Shown here one piece after another: positions 36,090 to 45,833 of a DNA stretch of 64,000 bases. The notes below the pieces were generated by a model. It saw only the letters and a program-made list of their open reading frames with translations, did not search any database and had not been told where the DNA came from. Source of the DNA: Polytrichum commune (lineage: Eukaryota; Streptophyta; Polytrichopsida; Polytrichales; Polytrichaceae); contig OX485805.1 in the NCBI GenBank assembly GCA_950295325.1, positions 17,409,501 to 17,473,500 on the forward strand, given 5' to 3'. Position 1 is the stretch's first letter. Each line of letters opens with the position of its first letter. Made by a program: the position numbers and the translations under genes.

Positions 36090-37539
36090 TCTTGTTGCAG
36101 TTCTTGTTCATGATATTGCTTGAGGACCAAATGTACATATCTAACAGGAATTCCAATGTTTGTTTTGTTCACCTGCAGGACTTTAAATACCAAATGATAA
36201 ATAAATTCTCCTCTATTGATAATGCTAATCACAAACAGAAGAAATACAACGAGCTGAGAGGGGAAATTTATTTAATTACAGCATCCGACTCCGTTTGGGC
36301 GAAGTGGAAGAGTGTGTTTGAAAAGCATAAGACGGGGGAGCTCATCGACCCAGACACAGGAATATACTTCAACCAAACCACGCGCTTCAAACAAATGAAG
36401 CCGCTCATGAGAGAGTTCTTTAGAACTCTTCAAGGGCTTTCAGAGGCGGAGGTGGAGAAGGCGGCGTCCCACATCCTGCACGTGGAGCCCACGGCGAAAA
36501 GGTGCTGGGTGCATCCGAAGATTGTCTTCCTAAAGCCCAAATCCTTCGTTCCTTCATGCTACACCATGAAGGAATGGACGGACAACAGGAAGAAGAAGAC
36601 GATTATCGTGCAGGAGCTGCATAAATTGGTTTCGGAGAAGAACATTTTCGTGGATGGCGAGGTCCATGTGGAAAACTGGAGAGCATTCAAATCTGAATAC
36701 AAGTTTACCAGTGCCTCCATGGCTGCTCTCATAAGGGAGGCGGGAGAAGACTTCTTGCGGTCCAAGTTCGTGAAGGGTGGGAAGAACCGGGCGCTTCCGG
36801 ATCACACAGCGTGTGCGTTCTCCAACTTCATCAAGGAGAAAAAGATTGTCCACTTTGAGGGGGACGCTTACTTCAACCTTATCACCTTCGAGCCTCTGAA
36901 AATTCAGGGCTGGCCAGGTCAAGACGCCAGAATGGCAATAAGGACGAAAGCAAGGGACCGCTTTCCTTTTGGAATGATTGATTTCAGGAACATTCCTGGA
37001 AGCTCATTTGAGGGCACGATGAGCACCCTCTTCTACGACCCCTTCCTATCCAAGTTCGTCGATTATGCGAGCCCTAAGTTCAGGGAGGTAGATATTTGGC
37101 TTTGGATAGTCGAGGATAGGAGGGCGGAGCAGGTGTATGACCTTGTGTGGAAGTTGTAGCCGGAGTATGCTGTCTCCAAGTCTCACTACATCGCCGCACT
37201 GGCGGAGGGGGCTTACACGACGTTGAGGGACAAGAAGACCGAGTTCGTCAACGTCTTGTGTTTGTACTTTGTGTACAAAGCGAAGTTGCTGAAGGTACGG
37301 AACCACCCTATATCCCGGATGGATAAACTCTTCCAAGTCCCGGAAGGGTTGGGTGCTAGCAAGTGCCTTTACGACGAGGCGAAGTACGCGAACTATCCTG
37401 TAGATGAGCTGCGGATGGAATTTTACGTGAGAATGATGAGGACGCTGACGAAGAGAGGAGACTGCATCTTCAACGTCTTCGGGGGCTCGAAACCCATCTA
37501 CGCAGCCATGGTAAGTGTCCATCACATAGCTCGTGCGTA

Positions 37540-37597
37540 GTTTGGGTCGATCGACCCAAACTAGGCTCTTTGCAGGTTTGGGTCGATCGACCCAAAC
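37540..37597. repeat. Two element palindromes within intron 2
   Basis: Perfect AT-core copies at 37540-37561 and 37576-37597, in an intron that splits the methylase-like domain between motif I and motif II. Confidence 0.9.
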
Positions 37598-38779
37598 TAT
37601 ATATTATTTTTGGTCTTATTTATGTCCCTCGCCTAATTCTAATTTCCATATAAATTGGATTGTGTAGATGTTGGGGTTGAACATCTACTCCTACATAGAG
37701 GATGGCGATCTGCAATTTTACAGGACGCAGAAATCGCTGGCGAGGAAGATGGACATCCTCGATTGGATCCCAGGTAGCTACGTAGACGAGGTTGTTCAGG
37801 GGGGTGAAAACCCTCTTGATAGGGCGAGGCGGATCAACCCGGAGGAAATGGCCACGAGGGCCACAACCCAAGTACCCGAACCTCTTGTCGGGTTGCATCC
37901 GGGCAATCCGTCCCGCACAGCAGGTGGAGAGGTGGAGGAGGTGGATGAAGAAGAGGAACACGGAGAAGAGGAAAATGAAGGCGATGTGGAGGAAGGGGCA
38001 ACGGGCTTCACGCAAGAATCCGAAGCCCCTCAACGGAAGAAGGCAATGCGGGTGGCAACCCCTCAGAGCAAGCTGGTGCCCGTCCTGACGGTGGACGATG
38101 CGAGGGACATGTTCTCCAGAGACGCGACTGCCACGTTCAGGGAGAGGAGGAGGTTGAAGGGGAAGAAACTCTATGGCGACTACGCAGTGGAGGAGACCAT
38201 CGCCATAAGCAGCGAGGACGACGACGACATTGAGCTCGCCAAACGGCTCAGATCGGATCCCCCCTCCCCGACAGTGTTCGCTGGCATGGTTAGGGTGAAG
38301 CCCGAGGTCTTGACTGTGGAGGAGGCGAACGAGAAGATGAAGAGGGACGAGGAGCAGCGAATCCGCCTGCAGAAGGCTGCCGCGGAAGAACCCTCAATGC
38401 GGAACGAGGTCGCAGAGCTCAGGGCTCTCCTGTTGGAGCAGGAGTGTCAGAGGGCGATGGCCCAACCTCCGTCCCACGCAGACTTGATATCACAAATGAT
38501 ACAAGGAATGTGGGCGCAAGGGTTGGTGGTGGCTCCGTCTAGCTCGTTTCCGCACTTGCCCCCCGGCTTCCCAGCGCAGAACATCCCTCAGCACCCAGTG
38601 TCGCAGGGGTCATTCAGCTTCCAGCACATGCGGCCGCACCATGTTCCGTACGCCCCGGTCCAGCAAGTAGACGATCCCACCATCTGGCGCGTCCCAGGAG
38701 CCTCCTCCCCTTTGGGCCTTCCACCACTTCGGCCCCCCATAGCCATGCCGCCCCCTCACCAACAGGACGACCCTATGAT

Positions 38780-38870
38780 GTTTGGGTCGACCGACCCAAA
38801 CCCAACATCCACTGTAGGTCCCCAAGGCACCTCTCCTGATGCGGGGCAGTTTGGGTCGGGTGACCCAAAC
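38780..38870 (+). repeat. Two palindromes translated in frame as F-G-S-x-D-P-N
   Basis: Copies at 38780-38801 (core AC) and 38849-38870 (core GG, one arm mismatch) lie inside exon 3. They encode FGSTDPN and FGSGDPN, so the palindrome has entered coding sequence without breaking the frame. Confidence 0.85.
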
Positions 38871-39170
38871 CTCAGTGCAGATTAGTCTTCCCTTGCCCAA
38901 CATGGGTGTCAAATAGACACGGCCATGTTAAATGTTGAAGGCCTGCAAGGGCCTGGTGATACCTCTACTCCCAACCAAATCGATGAACCTATGCATGATG
39001 CACATGCGGAGATTGGTTTAGGACAAGGGCCTGATGTTGAACCTTTGCAGGAGAAGATTATTGACGTCGTCGGAGAAGGCGGTGGCGAGAGAGGCGGGGC
39101 AGCGGGGACGGTGGAGGCTTCCACATCGTCGAGACATGACCAGGGCGAGGTAATACACTGAGCCCTCCCA

Positions 39171-39192
39171 GTTTGGGTCGATCGACCCAAAC
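39171..39192. repeat. Element palindrome within intron 3
   Basis: Perfect AT-core copy 21 bases after the exon 3 donor. All three introns of the first four exons therefore carry at least one palindrome near the donor. Confidence 0.9.
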
Positions 39193-39632
39193 TTCTTGGG
39201 TCATTGTCTTGTTGGCCTGGTCGTGTCCCCCTTGCTAGGAGGAAATGCACACCCCCTCCCCCTCTCATGCTCAACACTTGCCCCCCCTCCCCCAACGTGC
39301 CCCCCCGCGATCCCTTTCGTCTCACCTGCACTCGACTACGCTCGACCTTGGCGGCGCGCAACCAATTTTGTAGATGTCGAATTAGGATAGTGTGAATGCC
39401 CTCGTTCACCGCGTCCCCCCATCAAATTGTACATAGAGATTTGTAAAAATAAAATTATTATTTTTGGCGCCCATATGTTTGCATCCGTGTCCCAATGTAT
39501 GTTGTTCCCCTTGTATGTTTTTGCTGCCACCAATGGTCCAATTCTTCTTGTGTTTGTACAAAATTTCCGTTCTGCTTGAGATGGACATAGCATAATATAG
39601 TCCTTGCCGCCTTCTCTCGCTCGTCGCCGCAG

Positions 39633-40445
39633 GGTTCGGAGCATAGCGTCGCGGCTCCCCACCGATCCTCCCCGAGGAGTGTGGAGGACAGCGTGCTGGT
39701 CCCCCCGATTTTGCCCTCGCCACCTTCGCCTCCCAAGACCTGGTTCCTGGTGCTAGACCTCAACGGGGTCCTTGTCCAGTGCGTGCATTGTCCGAAGGTC
39801 CCCACGGTACCTTTCTGCAAGCCCGAGGACGCCAACTACGATGGACCCCCCGCGTACATCAAAAGCAAGCTAGTGTACCTCCGCCCGTGGCTTCGGCGCT
39901 TCCTACAGGTCGCCCTATCCAAATGGTGGGTGATCGTGTGGAGCTCCATGAAGTCCGAGAACACCCAGGCCGTCGTGGAGTTCATCTTCAAGGGACTCCA
40001 ACCCCCGTGCTTGGTCCTAGGACATGATTCTTGTAAAACATTATACACCCCCGAGGGCAGGGTTGTGAAGAAGCCCAACAACCCCGCCGTAAACCAATTT
40101 CTTAAGGTCTTGAAGCCAGTCGTATGGGACCAGCGTCTGACCATGGTCGGTTGTCCCTATGACGTTCGCCCCACCCGTGACAACACGTTGATGGTGGACG
40201 ACAGCGCTTCCAAAAACATTTTGAACCCGACCTCGAACTTCATAGTTTGCCCGACGTGGACGGTCGAGAAGGTCCGAGACCGCTTTTTGTTAGACCTACT
40301 TAAGTACATTCAAACGCTCGTGGGGAGCGGACTACCCGTGCCCCGGTTCCTTAGTTGTAATCTGATAGGTGAAAGATACATGGATCCGAAGGACTATATG
40401 TACAGAGAGTTGTACGTTCACGCGAAATATAATAAACTCATTTGA
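39633..40445 (+). CDS. FCP1/HAD phosphatase-like domain exon (C-terminus of the ParB-methylase protein)
   Basis: Starts after an acceptor ending GTCGCCGCAG and joins exon 3 (39149) in phase 0; ends at TGA 40443. The domain is FCP1/NLI-phosphatase-like. WFLVLDLNGVLVQ is motif 1 (usually D-x-D-x-T/V), with the second Asp replaced by Asn. LRPWLRRFLQVAL and VIVWSS follow (motif 2 Ser), then a Lys region (VVKKPNNPAV), then NTLMVDDSASKNIL (motif 4 Asp pair). The Asn in motif 1 would weaken or abolish phosphatase activity, though relaxed DxN variants exist in plant proteins of this superfamily. About 270 residues with no internal stop. Role inferred: a protein-binding or CTD-phosphatase-like module attached to a DNA-binding methylase-like protein. 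Confidence 0.68.
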   Translation, partial: GSEHSVAAPHRSSPRSVEDSVLVPPILPSPPSPPKTWFLVLDLNGVLVQCVHCPKVPTVPFCKPEDANYDGPPAYIKSKLVYLRPWLRRFLQVALSKWWVIVWSSMKSENTQAVVEFIFKGLQPPCLVLGHDSCKTLYTPEGRVVKKPNNPAVNQFLKVLKPVVWDQRLTMVGCPYDVRPTRDNTLMVDDSASKNILNPTSNFIVCPTWTVEKVRDRFLLDLLKYIQTLVGSGLPVPRFLSCNLIGERYMDPKDYMYRELYVHAKYNKLI

Positions 40446-40562
40446 GATACTACATGGTGTGCCATTGTGTGTGATATATTATGCCTCAATTGTATATCGA
40501 TTTCTCATGCTCCCCCCTGCCCCCCTCCCCTTGGGTTTTGTTTGTTTTAATTTTGCCATCAG

Positions 40563-41373
40563 CGTTTGGAGCCCTCGATTGAGATCGTCAGCGAATCAAA
40601 CTTGGGGAGCTTCTTCTACGAGACCGTCTACGATGCCGCGTCCATCATCGACTACTCCAAGGAGCCTATTGACGCCGGTGTCGTCGATAGCCCCCCAACC
40701 AAGCAAATCTTCCGGCGATCTCCGTCTCCGTCGCCGCTCAAGGGCATAAATCGCAAATGCGTCCGGACATCCCCCTCTCGGCCCGGCGGCAGTAGTACAC
40801 CTCAACGGCGACTGCGGATGGACGCTCGGCCAACGAAGAGTGGAACCCTTCCTATTCCTTTGCGGGACGCATTGCCCCTCCTCGCCAACTCCGACGGGAA
40901 CGCCCCCGATGACAAGGTGAACCCCCCCCCCCCAAAAAAAAAAACCTGGTTAACCGCGCATTACAATCATCGCGCACTTAAAAAATGAACGTGTGATACG
41001 TTCGGGTCTTCCTCCCTAAACTAACACGTGTGTTCTTGCATTCACGCGTTGCAGGTTGCTCCCACCCGTAAGCCTATGCGGGCTAGTGTGTCCGTCGAGT
41101 TGGAGCGTTTCTACTCCATGACCAGAAATGCAAGACGGTCCACTTTCATCGTATTCGAATTCTTCGTCGTATAATTCGGGCGGCCGACGGAATCCAAAAT
41201 GTGTTATTGATGGCGGTCACCCCAAGAATGGCTATAGTCGCGGGGCGGAGATTTTCAGGAATGTTGAAGCAATGCGAGCAAAAGAAGCTGCAGCAAAAGA
41301 AAAAAAGGCAAAAGAAAAAAAGGCAAAAGAAAAAATTGCAAAAGAGAAAGAGGCAGTCTCCGAGGCTAGATAG
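40563..41373 (+). pseudogene. Two further plus-strand exons, basic/serine-rich then lysine-rich coil
   Basis: Exon 40563-40916 follows an acceptor (TTTTGCCATCAG) and ends at a donor (GACAAG|GTGAAC). It encodes SIEIVSESNLGSFFYETVYD, then an RRSPSPSPLKG basic/serine stretch. It joins in phase 0 to 41055 (VAPTRKPMRASVSVELERFY). About 70 bases later the frame must shift to reach the open tail ending in repeats of AKEKKAKEK, a charged helix. The link to the HAD exon is not clear, because that exon ends in TGA and no phase-matched donor is seen. These exons could be an alternative 3' end or a separate small gene. No known domain. Confidence 0.4.
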
Positions 41374-41528
41374 GCCATAGGCTAGATAGGCCATAGTAGG
41401 CGTAGGGTTGTGGGCCATAGGCAAGAACATTTTGGGTCGCACTATCCAATGGATGTGTGGTGCTAGCATGCTATGCATTTTACATGCCACACTTTGTATG
41501 TTTTTTTTTGCAATAATATAAGTGTCAC

Positions 41529-41795
41529 ATGATTTCCCCTTCCATATGGTCTAAGGTTTGGATTGCCCTACCTAAACCATCACAAATATGAGTTTGGAAT
41601 ATTTTGTATGTTATATTATATTGGTTCACATATTTCCCCTTCAATATGATCTATGGTTTGGATTGCCCTACCTAAACCATATTCATACAAGTTTTTGTGC
41701 GATAATATGAATGTTTTAAGATTTCCCCTTCAACTTGGCCTAAGGTTTGGATTGCCCACCCTAAACAATCCCAAATATGAGTTATTAATGGGGTT
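41529..41795. repeat. Three tandem units of about 100 bp
   Basis: Units share GATTTCCCCTTC(C/A)A(T/C) followed by GGTTTGGATTGCCC(T)ACC and TAAAC(C/A)AT. They start at about 41529, 41632 and 41720, just inside the right end of the 15.5-kb element. Confidence 0.8.
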
Positions 41796-41900
41796 CTTGT
41801 TCTAAACACCCGCTTCAAAGTGTTCTTATCTTACAACTTTCTCCAATATGTGTTCCATTTATCCTTGTTCTTATTTTTGTGAATGTCTCAAAATGCCCAA

Positions 41901-41928
41901 AAAGTCTCAATTTAACGAATATAGTGTT
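41901..41928. repeat. Right terminal inverted repeat of the 15.5-kb element
   Basis: Perfect 28-base inverse of the left end, finishing CGAATATAGTGTT, directly followed by CTTT (41929-41932), the right target-site copy. Confidence 0.85.
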
Positions 41929-44587
41929 CTTTGGAAACTCTTTCCCTCTCCCTTGGTTAGCCCCAGAACTCGTCTTCCATGCCATTCTCAAGCTCATATT
42001 GTTTCCTTGTGTTTCTGGTAGCAATTTTTTGGCTTTCCAGAAATTGTAACAGAAGCTCCATGTATTGGTGGTGCTTTGTTTCTCACTGTCACATTGCATT
42101 TGTTGTTGCTGGAGCAGATTTTTATGACAGGGGTTTTGGCAGCTGAAGAGGCAAGTCGAGTTGCAGGGTGAGTTCTCTAATCTAGTGGTCTTGTTCAAAG
42201 TATTATGCTTTTGGAGGATCTCAGATCAAATCTGACTTGAAAGGACTCTGTTAATTGGACCTATTAAATTATAAGCCTGAGCATCTTTCTAATTGATTAT
42301 TCTGGTTGTCTCACTGAACTAATTTAAGGTATTTGGCATTATTTATGGTTGGGTGGTCACCTGCTCTCTGGACAGTGGGCTATTCCCTAATTGCTACCGG
42401 AGATGAACAACGTGAAACAAGAGAAGACGTATCCAAAACCAGGTTTTCGTGGAGAACATTGGTGGATGGATTCAGACATATCATGAATCCTCCTTTGTAT
42501 GGAGTGAGTGCCTTATAACCTGTCCTCCAGTCCATTAGTCCTCTGAAATTAATTTAGTACGAGCTATTTTTTGGCTATTTGTGGATCCTAGCTCGCCAAG
42601 GTTATGATATTTTTCTATAAGGCCAGATAATCAATTTCTTCAGGTTTAAATCCTGTCAGTAGTTTTATTACTAATTGGATTTGAGACAGGTGTTGGCAGG
42701 TGTGCTTGTAGGGGGGACACCCTTGTCTCATATCTTTCTGCCTCAAGCTGTGGGAGGTGTTTTTTCAGCAGAACCTACAGGGGTTTTAGCCGCTTTCACT
42801 ACAGGTGGCATTCTATGTCCTGTTTTTGATGTAAGTATTTGATATTTACATTCTTTGGTTAAGTCTGTCTTTGTGAGTGTTATTCTCAATCGTATTTACT
42901 GTAACTCTCTGTTGCTTGCAAACCTGTCATGTGGAATCTTGATGTCAATCACCTTTGCAGGTTTTCACTTGTGTAAGTGTAACACTCTGCATGGCCTTAC
43001 ATCAACTCAATTTGAAGAGACATGAACATTTTGCTGCTCTGTCTGCAGGCAACCTCGCTGCTAGGATCTGCAACTTTGGCAGTACAGACTGTGGTGCTCG
43101 CAACCTCTCTTGCATCCTCCTTGCCTCCATTAAGTGCAACAAGTGGCACCAAGAAATCCTCCAAGGCAGATCCTCAGGATGGTGCCAGTATCATTGATCT
43201 GGGCTCGAACCTTCCAATGCTGGAAGCAATTCTTGACAACTGAGCTTTTTGGATAACTTCATCAATTCGCCTCTTTGCAATGCCTATTGTTGTCATTGCC
43301 TCAACCACGGTGTGAATTACAGCCTCTCTTTTTGTTAACATATCATTGCAAAGGACGGTGATATAAGCATTTGATTTCTGTGCCATCAGTTTTTTAATAT
43401 AATCTGCATATTCTGTGTTTAAGGTGAAACATATGGTTTGTTACAAATACGTTCCATCTAGACCTACACATAGTGAATCTTTGGGTACGATTTGAAATAA
43501 TTTTAATTGAATTTGTATTTGATCTTGCAATGATGATGGGGTACATGAGTGTCACTTGATTATTATGCAATCAGAACATTAGGGATTGGATTACGAGTAC
43601 GTGACCATGGTATCTGCTGCAACTAATTATGTACCCTGCTTATGGATGTTGCAGATGATGCAATGCGCTCGCATTCTACCTGTTAATCCCATCTTCAATC
43701 TCATATCACTGGTGCGTATCTCCTATTAAATTCCTTTCAGGCCCCTCTGTCCAGCATTTTGCATGTCCAGGACTCTAGGTTAAACCACGGTCTTTTAACT
43801 CTTTGTGAGATCTATGTATAGTGTCCTTATTGATGTTGTATATATTAGATGTGAGAGTATATCAATTGTTGGCTTTGACCAATCATGTTGTTTTAAAGAC
43901 AGTATTTCTCACCATTACAACAATAACTATGTGACTTTTTGACCTGATTAAAGATGCAACTTCTCTTATTTGATATTTCATTAAGGATCTGTGTTGCTTG
44001 ATCTTCTCATCATTCCCAAGCTTGACATTGGTGTTTACTCTAGTGATTCTTATTTCTATCAGCTCAACCTGCAGTGTTGTAGTGTGAGTACTATTGATTG
44101 TCAGACTGAGGCAATGATGTCTAAAGTTCAGGCAACTGGCTGCAATGTGACATGTGTGCAGGTAGAAGCAGCGATGCCTTCAGCCCAGAATCTTGTTTTA
44201 TTGTCACAGGTAAAGATGTGAAGCAACTAGTGACATAGAGGAAAATAATGTTGATGAATCCATACTTAGTTTGATATGAGCCACAAAATCATCTTGCATT
44301 GATATGCTATGTACTAATCAACATGTTTTTCCATTCAGCAGCTTCGGGCAAGTACACGGCCTCTGTCAGGGATGCTTGCTGATCTTCTACTTCGTCAGGT
44401 ATTGAGCTTCTTCTGAATATATGCATTCAATTGAAGTGTTCACAAAGTAGTCATGTTGTGTTCTGCTTCTGGGATCAGCTGGCTTTTTCTATAATCTAAA
44501 AAGTTTGCTATGCTCAAATTGTGATTCTTAACTTCTGGATTTTGGCAGTATGCACTCTCAATAGTGCTCATCACAGTCTGGATGTGA
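41929..44587 (+). pseudogene. AEC-family transporter gene, 3' half
   Basis: Begins exactly after the element with CTTT GGA AAC TCT TTC, continuing the left-half frame as F-G-N-S-F-P-L-P. Exons with GT-AG borders: 42022-42167 (FPEIVTEAPC, ending EEASRVAG), 42329-42503 (LFMVGWSPALWTVGYSLI), 42690-42830 (VLAGVLVGGTPLSHIFLP), 43049-43309 (ATSLLGSATLAVQTVVLATS, then an in-frame TGA at 43241 and FWITSSIRLFAMPIVVIA), 43655-43711, 44162-44209 (VEAAMPSAQNLVLLSQ), 44342-44398 (LRASTRPLSGMLADLLLRQ) and 44549-44587 (YALSIVLITVWM, stop). AMPSAQN and the hydrophobic helices are hallmarks of AEC permeases, which have about ten membrane helices. Splicing between 41933 and 42022 is unclear. Disrupted by the insertion and two TGA codons (the other at 26252), so non-functional as read. 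Confidence 0.78.
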
Positions 44588-45833
44588 CTCAAACACCTAC
44601 TCTCATCCCAACAAGCTTTGCAATTCAAGGTTCCATAGTTCATCAACATTCTTTGGTATTAACATTTGACAACACTTGGCACCACCTTCATTTCATGATT
44701 GAGGTAATTGCAATCATAATAGCCATGAAGGAGAATGAAATAGGATTTGATCTAGAGGGTGATGAATATTTCCAGATTGATTTTTCTGAAGGATGTAATT
44801 CTTTTCGAGAATGGTAGAATATTATGCTATACTGTGCGTGTCAAATTTGATGCTACTGTAGATATTCATTGAATTGTGCCAAATTCAAAGTGAAGCCTCT
44901 TAGTTACTTGGCGTTTGCACCCATTGAGCTTCAGGATTTTGCAAATGGCTTTCTGTGGTCACTCTTAATTGATCTCCTGTATTTTCGGGTCACATGACAT
45001 GGCTTATAATTAATAATAGACACTAAATAGACATGTGTGAAGATGAGAGTGCACTATGCACTCAAAATATAGACACCATTCAAAGTTCAATTGTCAACAG
45101 AATTGGGATAGCTTGAAGAGAAACAATCACTAAATAAAAAGAAGTTACCGATGCCCATGTCCAAACTTGAATGCTCCAAAAATCAAAGTTGTAAATTATA
45201 AGCTTCAAAAGAAAATGACAAAAAAACAAACAAGCATTCATGCAGTTGATGCACCCTTTACTGATCCAGTTTGATTGGTACTTATTTGAAGGTTTGTAAT
45301 CAATAAGTAATGCATATCAATTCAGAAGTTATTGAAACTTGACTTCCAGGGCGAGGTTTTCATTCATACTTATTACACATAAAATATAATGAGTTGGTGT
45401 TCAAGAGTGGAATACTAGTTTACTCTGATTTTCACTCTAAAAACTTAATGACTTTGTGGAATTATACTGTTTAAAAAGGCCACTTCGAAGTCACTTTTAC
45501 TTCCAATTTGAACATTATAAGCATTTGCATATTCAATCTTTGTTTGTGTTTTAATTCTAATAACATGCGTATAAAATGGTAGTTGCCACTCCACGAGTTT
45601 ATTGATGTGATGATCTAGTAAAACTTACACATTGTACATGAACATATTACATTCTACGAAAGCATTGCTTAAGTACTTTGCAACAACATGGTTGAGTGTT
45701 TCTAGCAGAGAATGCTAGTAAAATATGCCTTATACTATTTGACATTCTTGAAGAGTCTCGGGGTGAACCTTTTGCCACCAGATTGGCTCCCACCAACTTC
45801 AAATGTCTATATGCGTTTGCATGATGACTTTCT
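44588..45833. other. Intergenic, no gene recognised
   Basis: AT-rich DNA between the converging 3' ends of the AEC gene (plus) and the receptor kinase gene (minus). I see no repeats or coding exons. Confidence 0.5.

Larger units (their letters stand above)
34713..39149 (+). pseudogene. ParB/DGQHR-like plus DNA-methylase-like protein, exons 1-3
   Basis: Exons 34713-36038, 36179-37510 and 37668-39149 have GT-AG introns, all phase 0, all lengths divisible by three. The start ATG directly follows an acceptor (TCGTGCAG). Exon 1: a P/S/T-rich middle, then about residues 340-355 DFWLIDGQHSVEASKKIQ, the DGQHR/ParB-like nuclease motif. Exons 2-3: a permuted methylase-like fold in which GDCIFNVFGGSKPIYAAM and LNIYSYIEDGD occupy motif I (normally D-x-F-x-G-S-G) and motif II. 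The GSGT is altered to GGSK and no DPPY is found, so I expect a binding or inactive domain. The exon 3 tail is acidic, coiled-coil-like and proline-rich, ending with two in-frame palindromes. In-frame TAG stops at 35940, 37157 and 38883 interrupt it. Exon 3 splices in phase to the HAD exon at 39633. ParB-methylase fusions are known in phages. Confidence 0.65.
26471..41928. mobile_element. 15,458-bp DNA element with TIRs carrying DUF7869, ParB-methylase-HAD genes and palindrome arrays
   Basis: Bounded by perfect 28-bp inverted repeats and the 4-bp duplication CTTT, and inserted inside an exon of an AEC transporter gene. The two gene halves rejoin in frame (…ACAF then GNSFPLP…) when the element and one TSD copy are removed. 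Cargo: a DUF7869-like gene on the minus strand (26980-30046); a multi-exon plus-strand gene with ParB/DGQHR-like, methylase-like and FCP1/HAD-like domains (34713-40445); further plus-strand exons to 41373; and many copies of one 22-bp palindrome. The ends contain CACTA...TAGTG, but no 3-bp TSD fits a CACTA element. I know of no named superfamily with this gene set. Several in-frame TAG codons and frameshifts indicate an old, probably immobile copy. Confidence 0.85.

Noticed and set aside
35940-38885. UAG codon reassignment or RNA editing rescuing the TAG stops
   Set aside because: Neighbouring genes use TAG normally, and U-to-C stop repair in plants is organellar; simple decay explains the data.
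26471-41928. Assignment of the 15.5-kb element to CACTA/EnSpm because its ends contain CACTA...TAGTG
   Set aside because: Starting at CACTA leaves no 3-bp TSD (TAA versus TTC). The outer AA/TT bases belong to the perfect TIR, CTTT is the only consistent TSD, and no CACTA transposase is present.
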